Shown here: positions 24,939 to 36,130 of the stretch, piece after piece
Layout: every line of letters begins with the position of its first letter
Numbering within the stretch: the stretch's first letter is position 1
Origin: Nocardioides sp. InS609-2
Lineage (GTDB): Bacteria; Actinomycetota; Actinomycetes; Propionibacteriales; Nocardioidaceae
Length of the DNA stretch: 64,000 nt
Assembly (NCBI RefSeq): GCF_023208195.1
Contig: NZ_CP060034.1
Coordinates: forward strand, 1,550,001-1,614,000
Reading direction: 5' to 3'
Program-made: the position numbers and the translations under genes
The notes under the pieces: generated by a model
Database searches by the model: none
What the model was told of the DNA's origin: nothing
What the model saw: only the letters and a program-made list of their open reading frames with translations

Positions 24939-26092
24939 TCGCTCTCATCTCCCAGATCTCCGCGGAACCATGCGGCAGCATGCCGCGCCCGCACCAGACA
25001 GTCGTCGAGGTCGTCGCCGTAGGCGTTGACGTGGCCGACCTTGCGACCGGGCCGCAGGGCCTTGCCGTACAGGTGCACCCGCAGGAACGGGTCGCGGGCC
25101 ATGGCGTGCGGGAAGCCGTCGTACAGGCGTCCGGTGTCGTCGGGCCCACCGAGGATGTTGACCATCACGGTCCAGCGTTCGCGCGGCGCGGGAGAGCCGA
25201 GGGGCAGGTCCATCACCGCGCGCAGGTGGTTCTCGAACTGCGAGGTGACCGCGCCGTCCTGGGTCCAGTGGCCGGTGTTGTGCGGCCGCATGGCCAGCTC
25301 GTTGACGAGCACCCGGCCGTCCGTGGTCTCGAAGAGCTCGACCGCCAGGATGCCCGTCACGTCGAGCTCGCCTGCGATCTTCAGCGCGATCCCCTGCGCC
25401 TGCCCGGCCAGCTCCGGCGACAGGTCGGGGGCGGGCGCGATGACCTCGTGGCAGATCCCCTCGAGCTGGGTCGAGGCGACGATCGGGTACGCCGCGGCCT
25501 GGCCGCTCGGCGAGCGTGCGACGAGCGCCGACAGCTCGCGCCGGAAGTCCACGAGCTCCTCCGCGAGCAGGCCGACACCCGCTGCGGCAGCCGCCTCGAA
25601 GGCGACGTCGGCCTCGGCCGCAGCGCGGACGACCCACACACCCTTGCCGTCGTAGCCACCACGGGTGGTCTTGAGCACGCACGGGAAGCCGAACTCCTCG
25701 ACCTCGGCCACGGTCGTCACCACCGCGTTGCGCGGGCAGGGCACGCCGAGCTCGGCCAGCCTGGCGCGCATGACGGCCTTGTCCTGGGCATGCACGAGGG
25801 CCTCGGGGCCGGGCCGCACCGCCAGGTCGGCCTCGAGCGCGTGGAGGTGCTCGGTCGGCACGTGCTCGTGGTCGAACGTGACGACGGCGCAGCCCGCCGT
25901 GACCGCACGCAGGGTGTCGAGGTCGCGGTAGTCGCCCACCACGTGGTCGGGGATCACCTGGGCCGCGGAGACGTCGGGCCCTTCGGCGAGCAGACGCAGC
26001 GGCAGACCGAGCGCGATGGCCGGCTGCGCCATCATCCGCGCCAGCTGCCCACCACCGATGACGGCCAGGGTCGGAGCAAGGGGCTGCGGCAC
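24935..26092 (-). CDS. purK: N5-carboxyaminoimidazole ribonucleotide synthase
   Basis: 385 aa ATP-grasp enzyme making N5-CAIR from AIR, bicarbonate and ATP. Motifs: [17 protein letters not shown] at the N-terminus, [33 protein letters not shown] (ATP-grasp loop), [14 protein letters not shown] and [17 protein letters not shown] with metal-binding Glu/Asn. The GTG at 26092 fits the usual N-terminus. It is co-transcribed with purE. Confidence 0.96.
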   Translation of the reverse strand: MPQPLAPTLAVIGGGQLARMMAQPAIALGLPLRLLAEGPDVSAAQVIPDHVVGDYRDLDTLRAVTAGCAVVTFDHEHVPTEHLHALEADLAVRPGPEALVHAQDKAVMRARLAELGVPCPRNAVVTTVAEVEEFGFPCVLKTTRGGYDGKGVWVVRAAAEADVAFEAAAAAGVGLLAEELVDFRRELSALVARSPSGQAAAYPIVASTQLEGICHEVIAPAPDLSPELAGQAQGIALKIAGELDVTGILAVELFETTDGRVLVNELAMRPHNTGHWTQDGAVTSQFENHLRAVMDLPLGSPAPRERWTVMVNILGGPDDTGRLYDGFPHAMARDPFLRVHLYGKALRPGRKVGHVNAYGDDLDDCLVRARHAAAWFRGDLGDESE

Positions 26093-26225
26093 GCGGGAAG
26101 CCTAGGCCACCGACCGGGGCTGCCTCGGTTCGCCCTGTAGCGCGGAGTTATGGACGCTGAACAAGGCGCCTGCGGGGCACTCAGAGTCAAGAACACCGCG
26201 CACAGCACCGCTGGCCGCCTGACCT

Positions 26226-26552
26226 TCAGTTCGCTGCGGCCACCTCGACCGGCGCAGCCACCTCGAACCGCAGGCCACGGCCGCGATGGGTGGTGATCAG
26301 AGTGGGGTTGCGGGTGTCGTCACCGAGCTTGCGGCGTACCCACCCCAGATGGACGTCGATCGTCTTCGACGACGTGTAGAACCGGGTCTGCCAGACCCGG
26401 TCCATCAGCTCGTCGCGGGTCACGACCTCACCCGCGCGGACGATCAGTGCCAGCACCAGGTCGAACTCCTTGCGCGACAGCCGGACCTCCTCGGCGCCGC
26501 GCCAACAGCGCCGATCCTCGGGGTCGACTCGCACGTCCTGGACCATGATCAC
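26226..26552 (-). CDS. Stand-alone OmpR/PhoB-type winged-helix DNA-binding protein
   Basis: 108 aa consisting almost only of a trans_reg_C domain: EVRLSRKEFDLVLALIVRAG, VVTRDELMDRVWQTRF and the recognition helix SSKTIDVHLGWVRRKL, ending TTHRGRGLRFEV. No receiver domain and no adjacent histidine kinase. The GTG at 26552 lies 6 nt after TAACGT with no Shine-Dalgarno, so the short form appears to be genuine and not a truncation artefact. It follows the cyclase gene on the same strand but has its own promoter-like element. Targets are unknown. Confidence 0.85.
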   Translation of the reverse strand: MIMVQDVRVDPEDRRCWRGAEEVRLSRKEFDLVLALIVRAGEVVTRDELMDRVWQTRFYTSSKTIDVHLGWVRRKLGDDTRNPTLITTHRGRGLRFEVAAPVEVAAAN

Positions 26553-26630
26553 GAGCCAACGTTAGGAATGAGCGGGGCTCGCCACGCCGGAAACGCCCGC
26601 ACCCGTAGCCGGTGGTCCAGACCAGCGACC

Positions 26631-27614
26631 TCAGTGACGACGTACGGCGACGGGCTCGACGAGGCCGAATCCGCGCACCGGACGGGCCGGCAGCCGGCGC
26701 GTGTCGAACACGTCCGGCGGCAGCAGGTCGGCGGTCGCCTGGTCGATGATCACCCGGTTGCGGCGGGCCACGGCGGTGAGCCGGGCGGCCATGTTGACCG
26801 GCGGCCCGAACACGTCGCCCATCCGCATGACGACCGATCCGGTGGCCAGGCCGAGGCGTACGTCGGGCATCCGGGTGTCGCGGCCGATGACGTTGATGAT
26901 GCCCTCGGCGATCGCGACGCCGCGCTCGGCGTCGTCGCAGACGAAGAGCACCGAGTCGCCGATGCTCTTGATCACCCGCCCACCCTGCGCCGCGACCACG
27001 TCGGCGCAGCGACTCTCGAAGACCTCGACGAGGTCACCGATCCGGTTGGCCTCGATCTCGTTGCTGAGCTGGGTGAAGGCGACGATGTCGGCGAAGCCCG
27101 CCGTCACCTGGGTCGTGTGGAGGTCCTCCTCGTTGGCGCCGAGCGCCTCCATCCGCGACACGGCGGCGGCGAGGTGGCGGCGCCAGGCGAAGACCAGCAG
27201 GCTCTCGAACGGCTCGATGACCTGGTCGACCAGCCGGATCGCCGACGTCACGCGGCTGCCGGACTCCTCGTCGGAACGGGCCAGCTCCTCGACCCGGTTG
27301 ACCAGCGTCGCGACCTCCCAGTCGGCGAGCCGGGCCATCGTCTGGCCCACTGCCCGGGTCAGGTTGACGGCCATGTCGAAGTCGACGGCGCCGGAGTCGA
27401 CGATCGAGATCACGGTGGACACCGCGTCGACGTCGGACTGCGTGAACGCCACCTCGGCGACGTGCTCGGGGAAGCCGAGCGCCCGCCAAAGTCGGCGGGT
27501 CTGGTCGATCGTCACACCCGTCTCGGACGCCACCTCGACGGCGTTGAAGACCCGCCCCTCACCGAGGATCGCGCGTTCGAGGCGCTCGCTGGGCGAGGAC
27601 TCCTCAGGTGCCAT
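26631..27614 (-). CDS. Class III adenylate/guanylate cyclase with N-terminal regulatory domain
   Basis: 327 aa. Residues 1-150 resemble the helical regulatory domain of Rv1264-type cyclases (RVFNAVEVASETGVTIDQTR, ALGFPEHVAEVAFTQSDVDA), which senses pH and fatty acids in that family. The catalytic domain (about 155-320) has metal Asp in GFADIVAFTQLS, then GGRVIKSIGDSVLFVCDD with the second metal Asp, and FGPPVNMAARLTAVA. It produces cAMP in the cytosol, most likely. ATG 27614 overlaps the end of the PH-domain gene by 11 nt, so the two are probably coupled. Confidence 0.9.
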   Translation of the reverse strand: MAPEESSPSERLERAILGEGRVFNAVEVASETGVTIDQTRRLWRALGFPEHVAEVAFTQSDVDAVSTVISIVDSGAVDFDMAVNLTRAVGQTMARLADWEVATLVNRVEELARSDEESGSRVTSAIRLVDQVIEPFESLLVFAWRRHLAAAVSRMEALGANEEDLHTTQVTAGFADIVAFTQLSNEIEANRIGDLVEVFESRCADVVAAQGGRVIKSIGDSVLFVCDDAERGVAIAEGIINVIGRDTRMPDVRLGLATGSVVMRMGDVFGPPVNMAARLTAVARRNRVIIDQATADLLPPDVFDTRRLPARPVRGFGLVEPVAVRRH

Positions 27615-28122
27615 CGTCGGATCGCACCGGGTCTCCACCCGCGAGTCGGTGGAGCTCCTGGGCGACCTGGAGCTGCACCTGCTCGACCCGAGGGATGTCA
27701 TCGAGCTCGACCCGACCATTGGTGCTGGCGTCGGAGACGATCAGGGTGCCGCAGCCGAAGATCCGGTCGATCACGCCGATGTCGAAGTCGACGCCGCTGA
27801 TGCGGTTGAGCGGGATCGTGCGGCCCTCCTTGGCGATCAGCCCGGAGCGCTTGATGAAGCGGCGGTTGGTGAATGTGTACGTCGTCGTCAGCCAGTCGAC
27901 GAACGGCCGCACCACGAACCAGACCATGCCGAGCGCGGCCACGATCCAGACCACCAGGTGGAAGATGCCGGCCGCGTCGCTGTCGCCGATCCGGCCGAGC
28001 AGCAGCGCGACCACGAGGATCACGACCAACAGCAGGAACGGGCCGATCAGGGCCTTGGGGTGGGTGCGTGTCGAGACGACTACATGCTCGCCGTCGTTGA
28101 GCAACTTGGTCGGGTATGCCAC
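27604..28122 (-). CDS. PH (bPH2) domain membrane protein
   Basis: 172 aa. Two membrane helices near residues 26-43 and 51-70 (IGPFLLLVVILVVALLLG, HLVVWIVAALGMVWFVV) are followed by a bacterial PH domain with TYTFTNRRFIKRSGLIAKEG, TIPLNRISGVDFDIGVIDRI and GCGTLIVSDAS. Such proteins may act as membrane-associated stress or scaffold factors; their function is unclear. The GTG at 28122 follows CATGAT by 6 nt. The end overlaps the cyclase start, suggesting a PH-cyclase operon. Confidence 0.87.
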   Translation of the reverse strand: MAYPTKLLNDGEHVVVSTRTHPKALIGPFLLLVVILVVALLLGRIGDSDAAGIFHLVVWIVAALGMVWFVVRPFVDWLTTTYTFTNRRFIKRSGLIAKEGRTIPLNRISGVDFDIGVIDRIFGCGTLIVSDASTNGRVELDDIPRVEQVQLQVAQELHRLAGGDPVRSDDGT

Positions 28123-28350
28123 GAAGCGATCATGTCATCCGTCCAGCCTCGCGGACAGGTTCCCGCGTGGAGGAACGGCCGCCAAGTCGGTTGGTAACGC
28201 CTGAGCGTCTGCGTGCATGTGCAGGTGACGCGCGGAATCCCGGGCGTTGCGCTGCGAACTGGCCATGGAATGGACCAATCCGATCGTCTCGCGGTGACGA
28301 ACCACACACACAGCGTCTTAGTGACGACCCAGCGAAGGGAACCCAATCTT

Positions 28351-29121
28351 ATGCGTCTGAACACGCCTCGAATTCTCAAGGGCAAGAGGCCCTCCCCTGC
28401 CCTGATCATCTCCAGCCTGGCCCTCGTCGTCGCCACCGGCGGCACGTCGTACGCCGCAGTGATGATCACCGGCCAGGACATCAAGAACGGCACGGTGACC
28501 TCCAAGGACATCCGCAACAACACCGTCAAGAGCAAGGACGTCAAGAACAACAGCCTCAAGAGCAAGGACGTCAAGAACAACAGCCTCACTACCGAGGACG
28601 TCAGGGACAAGTCGCTCCTGGCCGACGACTTCCGCGACGGCGAGCTGCCCGGTCGCTGGGCGCTCATCAACGCCGCCGGCCAGATCGAGGCACAGTCGGG
28701 CGGGTTCACCGTGACCGCTGCATACCCGACGCTGGGCAACACCGCGGTCGCCCCGGCGCCCGACAACTCACTGCGCGCCAACGGCAATGTCTACATCAAC
28801 GCCAACGAGCCGCTCAGCAACAACGGCATCGTCGCCACGATCGCCCTTCAGAACACCATCGACCAAGACGGTGGCGGCATGGGCGGCCGGACAGCCGGCG
28901 CGGACGCCAACGCGGAGTTCTCCGGTGAGATCGCAGTCAGCCAGTGCGGTCTCCCCGGCACCGCCTGCGCCCCTCCGGGCACCGCCACGCCGAACCACTT
29001 CGTGGTCAGCCCGCGGCTGAGCGACGGTCAGGCCACCGGTCTGAACGGCGCCAACAACCGCAAGCGGTTCTACGTCGTCCTCACCGGCGACTCGTCGGAC
29101 TACGTGGCTCCGGCCGCCTGA
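28351..29121 (+). CDS. Secreted/surface protein with N-terminal tandem repeats
   Basis: 256 aa. A hydrophobic signal segment (PALIISSLALVVATGGTSYA) is followed by degenerate 10-residue repeats, roughly residues 46-90, of the form SKDVKNNSLK (IKNGTVTSKDIRNNT, KSKDVKNNSL twice, TTEDVRDKSL). This pattern is common in exported actinobacterial proteins. The C-terminal 150 residues look beta-rich, with two Cys (SQCGLPGTACAPP). ATG 28351 has GAAGGG upstream. A strong hairpin terminator follows at 29146. Role unknown; possibly a surface filament or adhesin. Confidence 0.75.
   Translation: MRLNTPRILKGKRPSPALIISSLALVVATGGTSYAAVMITGQDIKNGTVTSKDIRNNTVKSKDVKNNSLKSKDVKNNSLTTEDVRDKSLLADDFRDGELPGRWALINAAGQIEAQSGGFTVTAAYPTLGNTAVAPAPDNSLRANGNVYINANEPLSNNGIVATIALQNTIDQDGGGMGGRTAGADANAEFSGEIAVSQCGLPGTACAPPGTATPNHFVVSPRLSDGQATGLNGANNRKRFYVVLTGDSSDYVAPAA
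28528..28587 (+). repeat. Exact 30-bp tandem duplication within the repeat region
   Basis: Two adjacent identical 30-nt units (28528-28557 and 28558-28587) encode KSKDVKNNSL twice. Perfect nucleotide identity points to recent unit duplication or active slippage among otherwise diverged repeats. Confidence 0.85.
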
Positions 29122-29145
29122 TTCGACGATTTCAGCTGCACGACC

Positions 29146-29189
29146 GCGGCGGCAAGGTTCCAGACAGGGGTCTGGTGCCTTGCCGCCGC
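29146..29189. terminator. Strong hairpin terminator
   Basis: A 12-bp outer stem (29146-29157 with 29178-29189) plus an inner CCAGAC/GTCTGG stem form a long hairpin. It lies between the secreted protein gene and the convergent birA gene and can stop transcription from either side. Confidence 0.8.
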
Positions 29190-29223
29190 CGATTTCGCAC
29201 TTGGAACTCAGTGCGCAGTCGGG

Positions 29224-30012
29224 TCAGCTGGTGGCGCGCACGTGGATGACGTCACCAGCCCCGACCGTGAGCGCTCCGTCGGCCGAGCTCACCACGAGGG
29301 CTCCGTTGGCGTCGATGCCGATCGCCTCGCCGCGGCGTACGTCGCCTCCGGGAAGGTGTACGTCGACCTCGCGACCGATCGTCGAGCAGGCGTCGAGGTA
29401 CGCCGCGCGCAGCGCAGCGGGCGTGTCGAGCAGCGGCATCAACCCGTGCAGCGAGCCGAGGACGTGGACCAGCAGGTCGGTCCGGTCGAAGCTCTCGCCC
29501 AGCTCGAGGGCCAGTGACGTGGCCAGCGCGACGGGCAGGTCGTCGATCGTCTGGTTGACGTTGATGCCGATCCCGATGACGGCGACCGGACCGTCGGGTG
29601 TCTCGATCCGCTCGACCAGGATGCCGGCGATCTTGTGTTCCTCGACCATCACGTCGTTGGGCCACTTGAGCGAGATCTCGGGCACCCGGTCGGCGAGCGC
29701 AGCCTGGACGGCGTACCCGGTGAGCAGCGGTAGCCAGGTCCACTCCGTTGCCGGGATGTCGGGACGCAGCAGCACCGAGAAGGTCAGTGCCACGCCGCGC
29801 GGCGTCTCCCACACGCGGTCGAGACGGCCTCGACCCGCGGTCTGGTGCTCGGTGGTGACGACCAGGCCAGCCTCCTCGCCGGCACGGGCGCGTTCGGCGA
29901 CCACCGCGTTGGTCGACGGCGTCGTGTCGACGACCTCGACGCGCCACGGTCCGGCCAGTGCGGCGAGGCGGTCGGGGTCCAGGGGCGGGCGAGGTGCGAG
30001 GGGCTCACTCAT
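29224..30012 (-). CDS. birA: Biotin-[acetyl-CoA carboxylase] ligase
   Basis: 262 aa. It activates biotin with ATP and attaches it to the Lys of BCCP domains. Motifs: VVDTTPSTNAVVAERARAG, TTEHQTAGRGRLDRVWETP (the biotinyl-AMP loop GRGR), LKWPNDVMVEEHKIAGILVE and VIGIGINVNQ. It lacks an N-terminal HTH, so it is a non-repressor BirA. ATG 30012 is preferred over GTG 30018. It is divergent from the acyl-CoA carboxylase beta gene, and the window also holds two of its probable substrates, the alpha subunit at 39119 and pyruvate carboxylase at 44978. Confidence 0.95.
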   Translation of the reverse strand: MSEPLAPRPPLDPDRLAALAGPWRVEVVDTTPSTNAVVAERARAGEEAGLVVTTEHQTAGRGRLDRVWETPRGVALTFSVLLRPDIPATEWTWLPLLTGYAVQAALADRVPEISLKWPNDVMVEEHKIAGILVERIETPDGPVAVIGIGINVNQTIDDLPVALATSLALELGESFDRTDLLVHVLGSLHGLMPLLDTPAALRAAYLDACSTIGREVDVHLPGGDVRRGEAIGIDANGALVVSSADGALTVGAGDVIHVRATS

Positions 30013-30054
30013 GGGCACTAGATTGGCTTACGGACATCCGAGGAGGCCACACCG

Positions 30055-31649
<1,595 letters not shown>

Positions 31650-31653
<4 letters not shown>

Positions 31654-31883
31654 GCGAGTCCGACGAGGAGTCGGCCGAGCAGCCGAAGTCGGTGCTAAGC
31701 ATCGTCAACGCCGATGCGACGCCCGAGGAGATCGCCGCGCTCGTCGCGGTGTTCTCCGCTCTGCCGGCCTCGGCCTCGGCTCCGGCCGAGCCGGTGTCGG
31801 AGTGGGCCTCCCACCACCGCAAGGTGCGTCGTACTCTCCCGCACGGTCCGGGTGGCTGGCGCTCCAGCGCGCTGCCGCACTGA
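31650..31883 (+). CDS. Acyl-CoA carboxylase epsilon subunit
   Basis: 77 aa. Small epsilon subunits stabilise the alpha-beta complex in actinobacteria. The sequence has the usual layout: an acidic N-terminus ([20 protein letters not shown]), then [16 protein letters not shown] and a C-terminal [19 protein letters not shown]. The GTG overlaps the beta-subunit stop (GTGA), indicating co-translation. Confidence 0.9.
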
Positions 31884-32075
31884 CCGGGGGTGCGGCGGGG
31901 GCCGTGACACGACGGCGACACGACGTGGCAGAGCGGTCGTCAGGCCGCGCTCCGACCCCAACTTGGTGTAGCTCTCGTGCAGCGACGGTCAGGGCTCAGG
32001 TCGCTCGTTCAGCAAACTGACGAGTCGGGACACCTTGCCGTTCCCTGATTTCACCGCGGATGTGAGGGTGGGCGC

Positions 32076-33794
32076 ATGAGCGCACTCCTCCTCGGTCCAC
32101 TGCTGCGCTACGTCGACGAGGAGAGCGCGTCGGTGTGGGTGAAGACGGCGTCCGCCGCCATGGTGGCGGTGCGGGCCGGCAAGCATCGGGCCTCTGCCCG
32201 CACCTTCCGCGTCCACGACCACCACTACGCCCTGGTCGAGCTGGCAGGGCTACCGTCCGGAACGCACCTCGACTACGAGGTGATGGTGGACGACGAGCTC
32301 GTGTGGCCGACCTCTGACTCGTCGTACCCGCCGTCACGGATCGTCACGCTCGACCACTCAAAGCCACTGCGCATGGCCTTCGGCTCATGCCGTACGTCGG
32401 TCGCACACGACGCCGAAGGCAACGAGACACACGGTGTCGACGCGCTGCGGGCCTATGCGCTCCGGATGGCCGGCATGACCGACAGCAGCGCCGAGCACGA
32501 CCCAGATCCGGACGACGAGGTGCGCTGGCCCGACCTTGTGCTGTTCCTCGGCGATCAGGTGTACGCCGACGAGACCACCGCCGAGATGCGGGCGTTCATC
32601 GAGTCGCGGCGCGACATCGAGGAGCCGCCGTGGACCGAGCTCAAGGACTACGAGGAGTACACCCAGCTCTACGAGCTCGCCTGGACCGACCCCGCCAATC
32701 GCTGGCTGCTCTCGACCGTGCCGACCGCCATGATCTTCGACGACCACGACATCCGAGACGACTGGAACACCTCCCAGGCCTGGAAGGATGAGATGGAAGC
32801 CACCGAGTGGTGGCACGGCCGGATCGTGGCCGGCCTAGCGTCGTACTGGGTCTACCAGCACCTCGGCAACCTCTCGCCCGCCGAACGCAAGGCGGACGAG
32901 ATCTGGCAGCAGATCACTAGCCACGACGGCGAGGGTGAGTACGACGCATCGGCGCTTCTCGACGCGATGGTCGAAAAGGCTGACCAGGAGCCGGAGACCT
33001 ACCGCTGGAGCCACTCCCGAGACTTCGGTGACCAGGCCAGGCTGATCGTCCTCGACTCTCGCGCTGCGCGTGTCCTCGATCCGGAACAGCGCTCCATCCT
33101 CGACGACAACGAGCTGGCCTGGCTCGACGAACGCATGCGCGGCGACGTCGACCACCTCTTGATCGGTACGTCGCTCCCGTTCCTGCTTGCGCCAGGGCTG
33201 CACTATGTCGAGGCGTTCAGCGAAGCGCTGGCCGGCGGAGCGTGGGGTCGCCGCGGCGCCGCGCTGGGCGAGAAGCTGCGCACGACCGTCGACCTCGAGC
33301 ACTGGGCCGCATTCCAGGAGGGCTTCCAGACGGTCGCCGCAATGGCACTGGAGGTGGCGCGCGGCATCCGCGGCCGCGCCCCGGCCACCGTGACGTTCCT
33401 GTCGGGCGACGTCCACCACAGCTACGTGTCGGAAGCCCGCATCACCCGACGGGCCGGACGCGGCCAGCCACCACTGAAGAGCCGCGTCGTGCAGGCCGTC
33501 TGCTCCCCGATCCGAAACCCGCTGCCACGGCGGATGCGCTTCGCCACGGCTGCCCTGTCGTACGGCGTCGCGGGCCCGCTGGGCCACGTCGTCGCGCGGT
33601 CAGCCAAGGTGCCCAAGGCTCCGGTGCGCTGGCGGCTCCTGAACGGTCCGTGGTTCGACAACAACCTCGCGACGCTCGAGGTCACACCCGGCGGGCTGCA
33701 CCTGTGGTGGGCACGTGGCGAGGTGCACGACGGGGCCCACGATCGCCCGTCCTTCGTCGAGGTCGCGACGCTCGACATCGACGACCGCCGATAG
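32076..33794 (+). CDS. PhoD-like metallophosphatase family protein
   Basis: 572 aa. An N-terminal Ig-like domain (about 1-100) precedes a PhoD-type metallophosphatase domain: RMAFGSCRTS, LVLFLGDQVYADE, TAMIFDDHDIRDDWN and TFLSGDVHHSYVSEA contain the metal-binding Asp, Asn-equivalent and His residues. There is no signal or Tat peptide, so unlike classical PhoD it is predicted to be cytoplasmic. Probable phosphodiesterase or phosphatase; substrate unknown. It separates maf from the carboxylase genes. ATG 32076 follows GAGGGTG. Confidence 0.88.
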   Translation: MSALLLGPLLRYVDEESASVWVKTASAAMVAVRAGKHRASARTFRVHDHHYALVELAGLPSGTHLDYEVMVDDELVWPTSDSSYPPSRIVTLDHSKPLRMAFGSCRTSVAHDAEGNETHGVDALRAYALRMAGMTDSSAEHDPDPDDEVRWPDLVLFLGDQVYADETTAEMRAFIESRRDIEEPPWTELKDYEEYTQLYELAWTDPANRWLLSTVPTAMIFDDHDIRDDWNTSQAWKDEMEATEWWHGRIVAGLASYWVYQHLGNLSPAERKADEIWQQITSHDGEGEYDASALLDAMVEKADQEPETYRWSHSRDFGDQARLIVLDSRAARVLDPEQRSILDDNELAWLDERMRGDVDHLLIGTSLPFLLAPGLHYVEAFSEALAGGAWGRRGAALGEKLRTTVDLEHWAAFQEGFQTVAAMALEVARGIRGRAPATVTFLSGDVHHSYVSEARITRRAGRGQPPLKSRVVQAVCSPIRNPLPRRMRFATAALSYGVAGPLGHVVARSAKVPKAPVRWRLLNGPWFDNNLATLEVTPGGLHLWWARGEVHDGAHDRPSFVEVATLDIDDRR

Positions 33795-33803
33795 GGTCGC
33801 CGC

Positions 33804-34415
33804 GTGTCCGTGCCGTTCGTCCTCGCCTCCGCCTCCCCCGCCCGCCTCGCGACGTTGCGCAGCGCCGGCCTCGAACCACACGTCGTCGTCAGCGGCGTCG
33901 ACGAGTCGCAGCTGGTCGACCTGCCGCCGGTCGAGCTCGCGCTTCAGCTGGCCGAGCTGAAGTGCGCGACCGTCGCCGAGCGCGACGACGTGCCCGACCA
34001 GGCGTTGGTGCTGGGCTGCGACTCGGTTCTCGAGCTCGACGGAGCAGCCCTCGGCAAGCCCCACGACGCCGACGATGCGACGCGTCGCTGGCAGGCCATG
34101 CGCGGGCGGTCGGGGGTGCTGCACACCGGACACTGCCTCCGCGACACGGGCTCAGGCGCGGTCGCCGCGGCCACCGCGTCGACGACGGTGCACTTCGCCG
34201 ACGTGACCGACGACGAGATCGCGGCGTACGTCGCCACCGGCGAGCCCCTCCACGTCGCCGGCGCCTTCACAGTCGACGGTCTCGGGGGTGGTTTCGTCAC
34301 CCGCATCGACGGCGACCACCACAATGTCGTCGGCGTCAGCCTGCCCCTGCTGCGCGACCTGGTGCGTGAGCTCGGCCACGAATGGACCTCGCTGTGGGTG
34401 GCCCCGGCTGGTTAG
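33804..34415 (+). CDS. maf: Maf-family nucleotide pyrophosphatase
   Basis: 203 aa. Maf proteins hydrolyse canonical or modified nucleoside triphosphates to monophosphates, acting in housecleaning and septum control. Motifs: FVLASASPARLATLRSAGLE with the nucleotide site, VVVSGVDESQLV, VLGCDSVLELDG (catalytic Asp), GKPHDADDATRRWQAM and GAFTVDGLGGGFV. The GTG at 33804 lies 6 nt after TAGGGT (leaderless-type) and 9 bp from the preceding stop. Confidence 0.93.
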   Translation: MSVPFVLASASPARLATLRSAGLEPHVVVSGVDESQLVDLPPVELALQLAELKCATVAERDDVPDQALVLGCDSVLELDGAALGKPHDADDATRRWQAMRGRSGVLHTGHCLRDTGSGAVAAATASTTVHFADVTDDEIAAYVATGEPLHVAGAFTVDGLGGGFVTRIDGDHHNVVGVSLPLLRDLVRELGHEWTSLWVAPAG

Positions 34416-34425
34416 GGTCGGTGGC

Positions 34426-36108
34426 GTGACCAACGAACGCACCGTCGACGCCATCTGCAACGCCTACGTCGAGGACTACTGCGCCCTCGACCCGTTGACA
34501 GCCACCTTCATCGGCGTCGCCGGCTACGACGACCAGCTGCCAGACCTCTCGCCCGCCGGCAACGACGCCCGCGAGGCACTCACCGACAGGGCTTACGCCG
34601 ACATGGCGGCCGCGAGTCCAGTCGACGAGCGCGAGGCCGTCGCCCGCGATGCCTTCCTCGAGCGGCTCGGCCTCGAGCGAGAGATGACGGCGGCCGGCTA
34701 CGCCCGCTCGGAGTTCAACGTCATCAGCAGCGGCCTGCACGGCGTCCGCTCGGTCTTCGACCTGATGGCCACCGACACCGCCGACGACTGGGCCACCCTC
34801 GACCGGCGACTGGCCGCCATACCCCGGGCTATCGAGGGTTACCGAGTCACCCTCGCCGAGGAGGCGGCCAAGGGCAACGTGGTCGCCACCCGCCAGTACG
34901 TCGAGGTGGCCGAGCAGGTGCGCCGCTGGAGCGGCCAGGAGGGCGAGTCGGGCGACTTCTTCGTCGGCCTGGTCGCGCGCAGTGACATGGACGGCGAGCT
35001 GCGCTCCTCCCTCGAGCAACACGCCGCCGGGGCCTCGCGCTCGTTCGCCGACTTCGGCCTGTTCCTCGAGGACGAGATGGCGCCGCGCGGGCGCGAGAAC
35101 GAGGCGGTCGGCCGGGAGCACTACGAGCTGGCCTCCCGCTACTTCCTGGGTGCCGCCGTCGACCTCGACGAGACCTACGCGTGGGGCTGGGCGGAGTTGA
35201 AGCGGCTCGCCGACGACATGGCGGCGACGGCTGAGCGCATCGTGCCGGGCGCATCCGTGTCAGAGGCCGTCGCAGCGCTGGACGCGGATCCCACGCGCAC
35301 CGTCGAGGGGCGCGAGGACTTCCGTGCGTGGATGCAGGAGCTCGCCGACCGCACCATCGACGAGCTGGCCGACAGCTACTTCGACATCCCCGACCCGATC
35401 CGCCGTATCGAGTGCCGCCTCGCGCCCACCAACGACGGCGGCATCTACTACACCGGCCCGTCGGAGGACTTCAGCCGTCCGGGACGCATGTGGTGGTCGG
35501 TGCCCGACGGCATCGAGACCTTCTCCCCCTGGCGAGAGGTGACCACCGTCTTCCACGAGGGCGTGCCCGGCCATCACCTCCAGATCGGTCAGACGGCGTA
35601 CCGCAAGGAATCCCTCAACCGCTGGCAGCGGCTGATGTGCTGGGTCAGCGGCCACGGCGAGGGCTGGGCGCTGTACGCCGAGCGGCTGATGGACGACCTC
35701 GGGCACCTCGCCGACCCCGCCGACCGGCTCGGCATGCTCGAAGCCCAGTCGTTCCGGGCCGCCCGTGTCATCGTCGACATCGGCATGCACCTCGAGCTGG
35801 AGATCCCCCGCGACAACCCCTTCGGTTTCCACCCGGGCGAGACATGGACTCCGGCTCTCGGTCGGGAGTTCATCGGCCAGCACTGCTCGATGGAGGACGC
35901 CGTCATCGACTTCGAGGTGAAGCGCTACCTCGGCTGGCCGGGCCAGGCGCCGTCGTACAAGGTGGGCGAGCGGATCTGGCTGGAGGCGCGCGACGAGGCA
36001 AGAGCACGGGCGGGCGACACCTTCGACCTCAAGGCGTTCCACCGGGCCGCGCTGGACCTCGGCTCGATCGGTCTCGACCCGCTGAAGGCGGCGCTGGCGC
36101 GCCTCTGA
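34426..36108 (+). CDS. DUF885 zinc metallopeptidase-like protein
   Basis: 560 aa. DUF885 proteins are M3/M32-like zinc peptidases. The metal motif HEGVPGHHLQ (His377, Glu378, His382) is intact, with a later Glu in GHGEGWALYAERLM as probable third ligand. Other family segments: FNVISSGLHGVRSVFDLM early and EVKRYLGWPGQAPSYKVGER near the C-terminus. No signal peptide, so a cytosolic peptidase is likely. The GTG at 34426 is 7 nt after TAGGGT, implying its own leaderless transcript although it is close to maf. Confidence 0.9.
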   Translation: MTNERTVDAICNAYVEDYCALDPLTATFIGVAGYDDQLPDLSPAGNDAREALTDRAYADMAAASPVDEREAVARDAFLERLGLEREMTAAGYARSEFNVISSGLHGVRSVFDLMATDTADDWATLDRRLAAIPRAIEGYRVTLAEEAAKGNVVATRQYVEVAEQVRRWSGQEGESGDFFVGLVARSDMDGELRSSLEQHAAGASRSFADFGLFLEDEMAPRGRENEAVGREHYELASRYFLGAAVDLDETYAWGWAELKRLADDMAATAERIVPGASVSEAVAALDADPTRTVEGREDFRAWMQELADRTIDELADSYFDIPDPIRRIECRLAPTNDGGIYYTGPSEDFSRPGRMWWSVPDGIETFSPWREVTTVFHEGVPGHHLQIGQTAYRKESLNRWQRLMCWVSGHGEGWALYAERLMDDLGHLADPADRLGMLEAQSFRAARVIVDIGMHLELEIPRDNPFGFHPGETWTPALGREFIGQHCSMEDAVIDFEVKRYLGWPGQAPSYKVGERIWLEARDEARARAGDTFDLKAFHRAALDLGSIGLDPLKAALARL

Positions 36109-36130
36109 CGGGCAAGGGTCGTGGGCGTGT

